Origin: a virus
Direction: 5' to 3' (one strand)
IMG/VR virus record: IMGVR_UViG_3300018426_000202
Coordinates: 1-20,821 of that record
Length of the DNA: 20,821 nucleotides
Numbering within the stretch: the stretch's first letter is position 1; the number at the start of each line of letters is the position of its first letter. The notes beneath the pieces are model-generated. The model searched no databases, was not told the DNA's origin, and saw nothing but the letters and a program-made list of their open reading frames with translations. Shown here piece by piece: positions 1 through 8,453 of the stretch. The translations under genes and the position numbers were made by a program.

Positions 1-2
1 CT

Positions 3-2549
3 TTGTTTATATTAGAAGAAGCTGTAAGTGCATATGGTGTACCGACAATGGTTACACCTATTGCTAATCAATTAAATTCAAACTTTAAAGTTGAATTTGC
101 AAGCGAAAGAACGGCTTCTCGAGATATCAATCTTATCACAGCTAAACTTGCGGATGACGGTGAAATGTACGTCGAACACGTTAATTCAGTAAATCTGACA
201 CCACAAGATGGTTCAGTTATTACTTCAACAACAAACGGCATTCACACAGTCACATCGGCAGCTTCTAAAGCAGCTTTGCAAGTTACCTTAGCACTTAACT
301 CAGATGAGGACTCAGCTCACTACAGGAACTTAAGAATATACGATACAATAGACAATCACTTGGTTGCTGAAATCTATGTGTATGGTGAAACTGTTGGTGA
401 AGATGAAAGACTTGCAGTCTTGTTATCTAACCTTGGTACTTCACTTACAACTAAAGACCAATTCTTATTTAAAGACCATGACATCAACGAGCTTGGTACA
501 GACTGGAAACTGATCAACAGAAAGCGTAGAGAGTTACTATTGGAGCTTTCAAACATTAAGCCGTTTGTCGGCACATACAAAGCTTTAATAAATGCTATCA
601 AGTTTTTTGGTTACAATAACCTAACTCTAAAAGAGTACTGGTTAATGATTGACGACCGTTCACCAATGTTTGGTAAACTAAAAGCAGTTGAGGTACCTAA
701 TACTTCAGCTGGTTTTATTGTTAAGAAAAGAGAGACAGTACTTCCGTCTTCATCTTATAAAAAGACTTCGAGATTTGGTTTGTTCTACAAGCTTAATGAA
801 CCTGATGGTACATTTGACGAATGGGATATACCACAAGTTGACGAGGTATTTGACTTTACACCTGAAGAGGTTTTAATCAAACTTTATGGTCTAAAGAACA
901 AGCTTCAGAAAGAATATCTCCCATTACATGCTAAGATTATAGACATTATTGGAGAGGGTGACTTTTACTCTGCATACAATACAAATATTTGGACGAACAG
1001 AAACCCTATTACTGAAGTTGTTGCTGGTATCGACCCAAGTATTGAAATCCATACACCTAATGTTTATATAGAAGATTTACATAAGGTTTCAAAAGTATTT
1101 AGTGGGATTAATCAAGATTTTACTAAACTAACACCAACCGAACTAACAGACGCTTATACTGATACTGAATTATTTTACGAGGAATACTATAACCTTGATA
1201 GAAATACATTCAACTCAAATAACACTGACCAAAAGATTGGAGCACCTATCATGCTTGAGTGTACTTCATTCTTAAACAGCTGGGGTGACGCTGACTTTAC
1301 ATGGAACGATGCTGAATCATACATTACATGGGAAAACTGGTGGAAACAAAACATCTATGAACTTAGATGGACAATTACAGGACCTAAAGGTTATTTACTT
1401 GAATTGGTGGGTGATGTTGATGATTACATGAAGATTGCAGTTGCACTTCCATATGCCGGTTCTTATTCAGTTAAGTTTGAACAGATTGACTTGTTTAATA
1501 ACGTAATGGTTCTTAGATATCCAGATGCCATCGTGGTTAATGTCAAGCCTGTTGAAATATACGGAGTGTATAGATGGAAAGAATCTCAAAACTATTCATG
1601 GGGTCGTTCAAGTTATTCCTGGAAAGACGCTGGTGGTGATTGGGACTTCCCACAACAAAATAAAGACGATGTTGACGAAGAGATCGGAACACTCTATAAT
1701 ACATTAGACAGGGCTAACTATTTACATGACGATTCTAATGGTGTAAACTTCTCTATGGTTAGAAGATATGTTGATACGACATCACCGACAGGCTACGGTG
1801 AGACAACCGGCCCTTACTTCTGGAAGAACTTAAAACAGCATACTTGGAACGATGGTGCACATACTTGGTGGGATGCTACTGTTGTTGGCATGGACCAAAC
1901 TGCTTCGTTTAAGATTCTAAAAGCAAGGGGTGGGGTTACAATGATTATTGAACATTATGATGTTGCATCAAATACGATTTTAACAGGTAATCATACATTT
2001 AGCACGACTATAAATACCACGACTAATCCAACTGATATAGCAATATGGAATGCAGAAATATTAGCGCTAAACAATTCAACTGACCCAATAATTAGCAAGT
2101 TTAATTACAACGGTATTTTTGAAGATACTAATAATAACGGTACAGCTGATACTTGTTTAGGTATTTTAGCAGTTGGTAAAGAGTATTCTAATAGATATGA
2201 CTTTGAATCTGTTACATTCGATACACCTGCTGATGGTTATATTGAGGGCGAAACACACTATAAGTCTAATAATCCAACATACAATGACATTAGAATCGCA
2301 AAAGACCATGTGGATATTGAACTTTTAACTCATATGACTTTTTCAGCAGACAACTGTAAAATGCCTGGAAAGATTGCATACAACTGGAAGCTGGTAAATA
2401 ACTCAAAAGAAATAGACGATATATACTACAATAATAAGTGGTTAACATATGTCTTTGAACACAAGGGAGATTATACAGTCGAACTAGAGGTTACAGATAT
2501 CAATGGAAACACTAACAAAGTTACTAAAAACGCTTTAACTATTAAATAA
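3..2549 (+). CDS. Large baseplate/tail structural protein, P2 gpI-like segment plus PKD/Ig-like domains (5' partial)
   Basis: The frame is open to the left edge and the first possible start here is a TTG, so the true N-terminus lies outside the window; 848 residues are visible. Residues 172-213 (NRKRRELLLEL..., then VGTYKAL, then FFGYNNLTLKEYW) have the pattern of the P2 gpI family of baseplate proteins: an R-R-x-L-L helix, a G-T, a short helix ending in G-Y, then E-W/E-Y-W. Three tryptophan triads follow (W427/434/442, W525/533/540, W607/615/622), separated by about 80-100 residues that look like Ig/PKD beta-sandwich units. Residues about 775-848 end in a typical PKD-like strand pattern (YVFEHKGDYTVELEVTD). 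I infer a large baseplate-peripheral protein with adhesin-like domains. The family is not recognised over its full length. The next gene starts 11 nt after the stop. Confidence 0.6.
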   Translation: MFILEEAVSAYGVPTMVTPIANQLNSNFKVEFASERTASRDINLITAKLADDGEMYVEHVNSVNLTPQDGSVITSTTNGIHTVTSAASKAALQVTLALNSDEDSAHYRNLRIYDTIDNHLVAEIYVYGETVGEDERLAVLLSNLGTSLTTKDQFLFKDHDINELGTDWKLINRKRRELLLELSNIKPFVGTYKALINAIKFFGYNNLTLKEYWLMIDDRSPMFGKLKAVEVPNTSAGFIVKKRETVLPSSSYKKTSRFGLFYKLNEPDGTFDEWDIPQVDEVFDFTPEEVLIKLYGLKNKLQKEYLPLHAKIIDIIGEGDFYSAYNTNIWTNRNPITEVVAGIDPSIEIHTPNVYIEDLHKVSKVFSGINQDFTKLTPTELTDAYTDTELFYEEYYNLDRNTFNSNNTDQKIGAPIMLECTSFLNSWGDADFTWNDAESYITWENWWKQNIYELRWTITGPKGYLLELVGDVDDYMKIAVALPYAGSYSVKFEQIDLFNNVMVLRYPDAIVVNVKPVEIYGVYRWKESQNYSWGRSSYSWKDAGGDWDFPQQNKDDVDEEIGTLYNTLDRANYLHDDSNGVNFSMVRRYVDTTSPTGYGETTGPYFWKNLKQHTWNDGAHTWWDATVVGMDQTASFKILKARGGVTMIIEHYDVASNTILTGNHTFSTTINTTTNPTDIAIWNAEILALNNSTDPIISKFNYNGIFEDTNNNGTADTCLGILAVGKEYSNRYDFESVTFDTPADGYIEGETHYKSNNPTYNDIRIAKDHVDIELLTHMTFSADNCKMPGKIAYNWKLVNNSKEIDDIYYNNKWLTYVFEHKGDYTVELEVTDINGNTNKVTKNALTIK

Positions 2550-2560
2550 AAAACCATAAA

Positions 2561-3100
2561 ATGGCAACCATTTCACTAATTCAAGGCACAGATAGCCTTT
2601 CAGCTTCAAGAGTTACTTTAAACGATAACTTCACAGCTATTAATGATGAACTAGGTCTTGTTACAGGTCTATTAAATCCAACGACAAGCAATCTATCAAA
2701 TGTAAACAGTATTGGTGCTGCTAGTATTGATGTTGATGGCGGTTCCGCTGCTTCATTCGCTTCTACTGGTAACTCACTAGGAGTTGATACGGATGTTGAT
2801 GCACTTCTATCAATCAATAAGGGTGTTACATATAAAGCAGAAACAGTAGCTGTAATGCCAAATGCAGCTTCTTACGAGGCTTCATCTTACATTCTTACTA
2901 CAGGGTCGGCTGACCTTTTTAATGCATCAGAAGGTCAAGAAATTACTATTATTGCAGAGTCCGGTACGGTTATTGTAAATCCAATTATGATTGCTGGAGT
3001 AAATTTATTAGAGTTACCTCAATACGCTACAGCAACACTTAGATTTCACGGTTCGGTTTGGTACCTAATCGCTGCATCACCACTAGCTAACGTAGCTTAA
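2561..3100 (+). CDS. Short fibre-like virion structural protein
   Basis: 179 residues. The start is ATG after an A-rich, Shine-Dalgarno-less spacer (AAAACCATAAA). The N-terminus (SRVTLNDNFTAINDELG, residues 16-32) has the helical (V/I)-x-(I/L)-N-x-N-F-x-x-(I/L) pattern that often opens phage fibre proteins and attaches them to the baseplate; a related pattern opens the collagen-like fibre at 12888. The middle is rich in Gly/Ser/Ala/Asn. The C-terminal part (about 85-179) is beta-rich and ends in a strand-turn-strand (TATLRFHGSVWYLIAA) typical of compact terminal fibre domains. I infer a small trimeric fibre or decoration protein attached to the baseplate. No catalytic motif is seen. Its position between two structural genes supports a virion role; the exact function is unknown. 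Confidence 0.5.
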   Translation: MATISLIQGTDSLSASRVTLNDNFTAINDELGLVTGLLNPTTSNLSNVNSIGAASIDVDGGSAASFASTGNSLGVDTDVDALLSINKGVTYKAETVAVMPNAASYEASSYILTTGSADLFNASEGQEITIIAESGTVIVNPIMIAGVNLLELPQYATATLRFHGSVWYLIAASPLANVA

Positions 3101-3119
3101 TAAAAAGATTTAAAGATAA

Positions 3120-5003
3120 ATGGCAACACCATTAGTAAGAACTGTTCAAGAGCAGGGCGGCACAATGTACGCCTTTGCATCAGCTGCTAGAGATTTAACT
3201 AGAGCACAAGGAGACCCGGACTTAAAGTTCGAGTTTTCTCATTATGCACTTATGGATCTACCAGAGATTGCAACTCAGGTCAACGGTCTTAACACTATTG
3301 AATTCAATAGTTTAAAGGATGTTGCTGGAGGTGCATATATACCTTCAACTGATGACAACAGGTCTTGGTCTGAAACATTCCAAAACTATGCGCTTAACTT
3401 AGAAGAGCTTGTAAGGAATGATGATGATTTTGATCCACAAATTTATAAGTCGGATGCTGAAAAGATATTCTTTAAATATCTTCAATCAATCGGTGCTTTA
3501 AGATTTAGGTCAGCTACTTCAAGTGAAGCTGTATCTACAGTTGGTAGATATGCTGAAGAGGATAGTGTTTCAGGTACTGGTAATGATTATGAAAGACTAG
3601 TTAAATATGTTGGTACTATTGATGTTATCAATGATAAAAACTACGCCGCAAATACATACCAGGAAATCTTTGTTAACGTACCTTCTTCTGTAGGTTACAC
3701 TCCTGTAGTTCTTTTTGAAGAAGACACATATAATACAACGAGTCTAGCTTTAACAGCTGGTACCAATATCAATGGTCGTTCATCACACCCAGAAACCGGA
3801 TTTAGTATTCAGTCTTTAGTTGATGCAAATGGTCAATATGATATTAATACTAACACAACACCAGCCTTAGGAATTGACTTTAATGAGCAAAGCTATTATG
3901 CTGTCAATGTTAATTCATCTATTAATACTCTACACGATTACTCTCAAAGAGGTGGTAACTTCAAGTTTAATGTGGTTCTTGTTTATTATGACCTTTACTC
4001 ACAGAGCAATCCAGGTAATAGAGCAACAAACCTATACGGTGTTCTTTTATTAGATAACTTTAAAGACGGTGGAATTAGAGAGCTTATAAAATACAAGCCT
4101 AATTCAATCACAGGTCTTAATGGTAATGCTTATTCACTTAAGCTAAACATTAAGTACAATACTTCATTGGACAATGTGGGTGTTGAAAATAATATCAACG
4201 ACTTTACTACGTTCTCAATGGACCTGTTCTTTGATACTACATCAGTATTAGAGAACGCTGCAAAACTTTTAATGCAGGCCAACAACAGATACGATGACAT
4301 AGCATCAAGACTTGATGTTATGGAGAACATGGTTCTTTCATCTGAAGATGCCGATACAATGAAAGCTGAAATTGCTTCATTACAAACACAAATTGAAAAC
4401 GCTTCTTTAAATTTTGCTGATGAAGCTTCACTACTTGATATGATTACAGATATCAATAGAAGAATGAACAGCATTATTAATGGTACAATCCCAACAGAAG
4501 TTCAATACAATACAAACGTTATATTTGACGGTAAGGGTACCAAAGTTGATAAATCGGTACCTGGTAAAATCAAAGTAAATAATGACGTTAAAGGTTACCA
4601 ACTTTTAACTAAATTTGAATGGGACCTGGTTAATAAGGCAGTTGGTCAAAAGATTGTTGAATTCGATCCAACTACTGCAAATACTAAAGGTGTTTACGTA
4701 AGACTAAAGTCTTTTGAAAACATGGTGAGAATGTCGTTAACAGCTGGAGCGGCTAATAATGACATAAATATATACATTGATGATAGCTATGAATCTTGGG
4801 AAGAGGGTCAAGTGCTTAAACTTGCTTTTGATTCTGTTCTAAATTTAGGTGGCTATAATATCAATATTTACACTGACAAGAAAAACGATTGGTCATTAGC
4901 TAGACAAATTACATTAGGTGATTTGAACAGTACAAAACCTTATATCGAACTTGTATGTGTTGATAAAACATTATTAACATTCGTAGCAGACGTACTAAGA
5001 TAA
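3120..5003 (+). CDS. Virion structural protein with central coiled coil, family not recognised
   Basis: 627 residues, ATG start preceded by AGATTTAAAGATAA with no Shine-Dalgarno. The N-terminal third (residues 1-130) is soluble and mixed alpha/beta, with a run of acidic residues around the ELVRNDDDFDP segment. The middle is beta-rich with many Asn/Thr/Tyr. Residues about 375-455 form a predicted helical coiled coil (AKLLMQANNRYDDI..., DTMKAEIASLQTQIENA), followed by a small beta segment around FDGKGTKVDKSVPGK and a C-terminal beta domain. No signal peptide, membrane segment or enzymatic motif is seen. The coiled coil suggests a trimeric or elongated component. It lies between a fibre-like gene and another coiled-coil structural gene, with only 1 nt before the next start, so translation is probably coupled. 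Likely tail or baseplate; assigned only by context. Confidence 0.5.
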   Translation: MATPLVRTVQEQGGTMYAFASAARDLTRAQGDPDLKFEFSHYALMDLPEIATQVNGLNTIEFNSLKDVAGGAYIPSTDDNRSWSETFQNYALNLEELVRNDDDFDPQIYKSDAEKIFFKYLQSIGALRFRSATSSEAVSTVGRYAEEDSVSGTGNDYERLVKYVGTIDVINDKNYAANTYQEIFVNVPSSVGYTPVVLFEEDTYNTTSLALTAGTNINGRSSHPETGFSIQSLVDANGQYDINTNTTPALGIDFNEQSYYAVNVNSSINTLHDYSQRGGNFKFNVVLVYYDLYSQSNPGNRATNLYGVLLLDNFKDGGIRELIKYKPNSITGLNGNAYSLKLNIKYNTSLDNVGVENNINDFTTFSMDLFFDTTSVLENAAKLLMQANNRYDDIASRLDVMENMVLSSEDADTMKAEIASLQTQIENASLNFADEASLLDMITDINRRMNSIINGTIPTEVQYNTNVIFDGKGTKVDKSVPGKIKVNNDVKGYQLLTKFEWDLVNKAVGQKIVEFDPTTANTKGVYVRLKSFENMVRMSLTAGAANNDINIYIDDSYESWEEGQVLKLAFDSVLNLGGYNINIYTDKKNDWSLARQITLGDLNSTKPYIELVCVDKTLLTFVADVLR

Positions 5004-5004
5004 G

Positions 5005-8000
5005 ATGGCAAATAATTCAATCTCACAAATAATCAGACAGTTTCTGGAAATGAACCAGAACTCTTTAGAGAACTATGAAAAAATCTCTGAAGCAATCACA
5101 ACTGATAAGAAAACTGTATCTCTAGATTTATTCGATGAGCAAGGTACTCTTAGAACGGTTCAAGTACCTGCGTTCGGTTATTTGAAGCGTGAGATTGAAA
5201 GACTAGACCAAAACTTTAAATCACTTTCAGGTATTGGTTCTGGTGATGCTTCTGTTAGAATGGCCGACGGTACGTTTAGACAAATTCAAAAGTCTAAACT
5301 TAAAACGCCTGCTAACCCTGTAACGAATATTACAACACCTGTTGAATTCGTAGCAACTACAAACAACTTCTTTGAATCATTTCTTAATCCATTACTACAA
5401 GTACAACTTAATGTTAATAGTCAAATTAGTACAGGTACTGAAAAAATCAAGTTAAGAAGATACATCATTGATTCTAATGACGCCGCTTCTGCTGAATGGT
5501 TTGACGGTAACCTTAAGGGTTTAGACAACCTAGAAGTCAATAATATGATTTCACAACTAGAGACTGCTGGTATTAAATACATTCTTGATGAAGAAGTTAT
5601 TGATGCTCCGGTAAGGTCTACTAAATACTATGGTGGTTTCAATGTTATTAAAGTTAGAACAGCTCAAAGAAACATTGTAGTAGATGGTGTTACTCAAACT
5701 AAGACTGTAAAGCTATACACTTTAGATAAATTCTCTTATTCAGATGCTGATAAATCAATGTCTGAAACAGAATCATTAAGAGTAAATGACGAACTACTAG
5801 TTAACTCTGGTAATAATTCTACTAAATATAAAGTAGTTGCACTTAACTCGGATACTCTAGAGGTTGAATTACTTCTTGTTGAGGGTTACGAGTCTATTAA
5901 AGTTGGTGCTGACCAATTAAAGATTTATAAAGGTAAAGAAGCTTATGAAGCTATTGATGTTTCAGTAGGCTTTGACGAAAGACTAGTTGCATTTATTAAA
6001 CCAGTTGACCCTGAATCAAATATTGAAGCAGAAGTATGGTCACCGGGTACTGCATTCTATTCTAATGACCTTATAATTACTAGAGAAAATGGCGAGGTTC
6101 AAACTCTTGCTGATTACTATAAAGCTGAAGTTTCTGACTTTGGTCAATTTATTAAAGCTCTTAAAGAGGATTCAATCCCACCAGCAACAGTTGGAGTTGC
6201 ACCAGATGCACCCCAGGTGGACGCAGACAGCTTTAAAGTTGTTCAGGTTAATACACACTTAACTAACAGCAAGTCCTTCCAGAAGGTACAGCAACTTAGT
6301 TCTAATAAGATTGCAACTGAAACTAAAATTAAAAGTTTAGATGATACTCTTGCTAAAAAGAGGTCTGAAGTTGCTACTAAGAAATACTCTTCATCTATTG
6401 AAAGAGATAGAGATAGAAACGAATTAAATTCAATGCTAAATGAAAGAGCAGCGGAATCTAAGCTTTACTCTTCATTAGTTAATGAAATTAAATCTGTAGC
6501 AAGCGATAACGCTATTCAAAGTATTGCACCTAAGTACAGAGTTCGTGGTTTCTTCCCGATGCCAACAGCTAAACTTGCAGGTGATACAATACCTCAAGAG
6601 GTTGTACAATTTAAAATTCAATACAGATACCTATCACAAGATGGTACTCCATCTGATGTTAATCAAATCCAAACTACAATTGACGGTTCTACAACTACAG
6701 GTGTATTTTCAAATTGGATTGAAGTTGCGTCAAAGGCTAGAAAAAGAATTAAAGACCAAGTAACTGGTAAGTATATTTGGGCAACTGAAGCTATTGAGAA
6801 CGGGCAAGAGGTTAATATTAACCAAATCGATATTCCAATTCAAGCAGGTGAAATTGTCGAGTTTAGAGTTAAGTCCCTATCTGAAGCGGGATGGCCAGCT
6901 AATCCAGTAGAGTCTGAGTGGTCTGATATTACTAGAATTGAATTTCCAGCTTCTGCACAAACTAATGATGCTGTTGTTTCTTTAATTGATGAAAACTCTA
7001 AAGAGATTGCTAAAGTAGAGCTTATTAGTGAGCTTGAAAGCAAGGGTGTTTATGCACATATTAATGATTCTTTTATCGCTAACGAAAAGTATTTCGTACA
7101 CGAAGCTCAAAATATTGCATCAGGTTTCTTAACAGCTGAGCAAAGTCCTATCAATCTATTTGAGAAGCTTACTCAGATGCAAAACGAAATCAACGCACTT
7201 AAAGAGCAAATTGCTGGTACTGTTGGTGAACTTGCAGTTAAGATTCAGTATGAAGATGGAACAACTGAAATTATTCAAAACAATACAGTTAAGTCTATAT
7301 TCGCGGGGTATTACACTGACGAAGTTAAAGACCTAACTATTAAGAAGGGTCACATTGTAACTAAGACGTTTAAGATTCTTCTTGAGAATTCTAAAGCTAC
7401 ACCGCTTGAACTTATTTCAAGACTTGCTGGTGATAGAAAGTCTTCCGTATATGCTTCTTCTACTAACAACATATTCGGTGTTAAACCAAATACAACTAGT
7501 TTAGATTCAGCTATTGCTGCGGATTCATTCTACCTATCACAGGGTAGATACGATATGGTGCCTGTTATCTATCAGAATACATCGGCTGTTGAATTTACAA
7601 CATCAGACTTTTTAAATGATGCGCCGTATCAATCAGGTCAACTAAAGGGTCAATTTGCTTATTCTAGATTTAGAAACATTTCAAACAGCGGTGATTTATA
7701 CACTACTGATGATTTAATTGCAGCTGATATAACGGCTGCGATTCAATATGAAACATCTATGTGGAATCTGCTTTCACAGACGTATGGTAATGTAGCGAAT
7801 GATGGTTACATTTGGACAGGTAGATGGGATTCTAATGATAATCCTGAAGCAACAATACCTGCTTGGGTTAGCCAAGGTAATCAAAGTTACGATAATGGTT
7901 TACATGTCCATAAAGACCACCCAATACTTAAGACTACTACAACATTTAATGATGTATACCAATCAGGAGCAGGTATTGTACAGGCTAAAGCAGCTGGTAT

Positions 8001-8406
8001 AAATAATATTCAATCAGCATACTATTTAGATGTTAATGAAAATAGAACTATTAAAACATCATTTGACCCTAATGACCAATACTTATTAGGTGGTAAATCG
8101 TGTGGTTCTTACTTGTTCATGTCGCCACTATCTATTGAATCGCTTTCAGTTGATGCTGACAATACGTCGGGTAAATATGTAGTTAATTCAGGTGAATCTA
8201 ATGCTATTGCAATTGACGTTGTATTCCAATATAGAATGACTGATTATGCTGGTACATCTGATTCAAACCTAGGTTTTGTTGGTGGTATCGAATCGACTCC
8301 TGTATCTAATCTAACTTACTCTAAAAAGATTGGTTTAGATATCTTAGATGTTGACAACAATAAATTCTCATTTGACTTAGAGGTATTTGCGAAGTACACT
8401 GCGTAA
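5005..8406 (+). CDS. Large coiled-coil virion structural protein with FN3-like domain
   Basis: 1133 residues. ATG follows the previous stop by 1 nt (TAAGATG). Residues 1-75 are strongly helical (QIIRQFLEMNQNSLENYEKI, then FGYLKREIERLDQNFKSL), followed by a conserved-looking RMADGTFRQI at 85-94. A second long coiled coil spans about 419-505 (KIATETKIKSLDDTLAKKRS through RDRNELNSMLNERAAESKLY). Residues about 506-649 look like a fibronectin-III/Ig-type beta sandwich, with VEFRVKSLSEAGWPANPVES and a following SEWSDITRIEF strand. A third helix lies near 717-737 (LFEKLTQMQNEINALKEQIAG). The rest is beta-rich. No enzyme motif, signal peptide or membrane span is seen. The architecture suits an elongated baseplate or tail-fibre component. 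I do not recognise the family, and the functional call rests on context and architecture. Confidence 0.5.
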   Translation: MANNSISQIIRQFLEMNQNSLENYEKISEAITTDKKTVSLDLFDEQGTLRTVQVPAFGYLKREIERLDQNFKSLSGIGSGDASVRMADGTFRQIQKSKLKTPANPVTNITTPVEFVATTNNFFESFLNPLLQVQLNVNSQISTGTEKIKLRRYIIDSNDAASAEWFDGNLKGLDNLEVNNMISQLETAGIKYILDEEVIDAPVRSTKYYGGFNVIKVRTAQRNIVVDGVTQTKTVKLYTLDKFSYSDADKSMSETESLRVNDELLVNSGNNSTKYKVVALNSDTLEVELLLVEGYESIKVGADQLKIYKGKEAYEAIDVSVGFDERLVAFIKPVDPESNIEAEVWSPGTAFYSNDLIITRENGEVQTLADYYKAEVSDFGQFIKALKEDSIPPATVGVAPDAPQVDADSFKVVQVNTHLTNSKSFQKVQQLSSNKIATETKIKSLDDTLAKKRSEVATKKYSSSIERDRDRNELNSMLNERAAESKLYSSLVNEIKSVASDNAIQSIAPKYRVRGFFPMPTAKLAGDTIPQEVVQFKIQYRYLSQDGTPSDVNQIQTTIDGSTTTGVFSNWIEVASKARKRIKDQVTGKYIWATEAIENGQEVNINQIDIPIQAGEIVEFRVKSLSEAGWPANPVESEWSDITRIEFPASAQTNDAVVSLIDENSKEIAKVELISELESKGVYAHINDSFIANEKYFVHEAQNIASGFLTAEQSPINLFEKLTQMQNEINALKEQIAGTVGELAVKIQYEDGTTEIIQNNTVKSIFAGYYTDEVKDLTIKKGHIVTKTFKILLENSKATPLELISRLAGDRKSSVYASSTNNIFGVKPNTTSLDSAIAADSFYLSQGRYDMVPVIYQNTSAVEFTTSDFLNDAPYQSGQLKGQFAYSRFRNISNSGDLYTTDDLIAADITAAIQYETSMWNLLSQTYGNVANDGYIWTGRWDSNDNPEATIPAWVSQGNQSYDNGLHVHKDHPILKTTTTFNDVYQSGAGIVQAKAAGINNIQSAYYLDVNENRTIKTSFDPNDQYLLGGKSCGSYLFMSPLSIESLSVDADNTSGKYVVNSGESNAIAIDVVFQYRMTDYAGTSDSNLGFVGGIESTPVSNLTYSKKIGLDILDVDNNKFSFDLEVFAKYTA

Positions 8407-8418
8407 TTAATCTGAATA

Positions 8419-8437
8419 TATAAGTCAAGCGCTTATA
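8419..8437. repeat. 6-bp inverted repeat in the 47-nt gap before the 1476-aa gene
   Basis: TATAAG (8419-8424) and CTTATA (8432-8437) are perfect inverted copies separated by TCAAGCG. The 8-bp palindrome AAGCGCTT (8427-8434) sits inside. This is the longest gap in the structural block, in which other genes are 1-20 nt apart. No T-run follows, so it is not a classical terminator. It could be an RNA processing hairpin or a protein site. Confidence 0.4.
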
Positions 8438-8441
8438 AACA
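8434..8441 (+). promoter_or_regulatory. Candidate phage late promoter box TATAAACA
   Basis: TATAAACA differs at one position from the T4 late promoter consensus TATAAATA and lies 12 nt before the ATG at 8454. It would give a leader of only about 7 nt if the T4 spacing holds. It partly overlaps the inverted repeat at 8419-8437. In AT-rich DNA such a near-match can arise by chance, so this is a weak call supported mainly by its location in the only sizeable gap of the structural block. Confidence 0.3.
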
Positions 8442-8453
8442 TATCATAGATTA

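Noticed and set aside
2009-2016. Exact TATAAATA late-promoter box
   Set aside because: It is inside the first structural gene, 545 nt before the next start, in AT-rich DNA; probably chance.
4130-4474. 114-codon minus-strand frame opposite the coiled-coil gene
   Set aside because: The Ser/Ile-rich composition mirrors the antisense of an Asp/Glu/Asn-rich coding strand; no start signal was seen.
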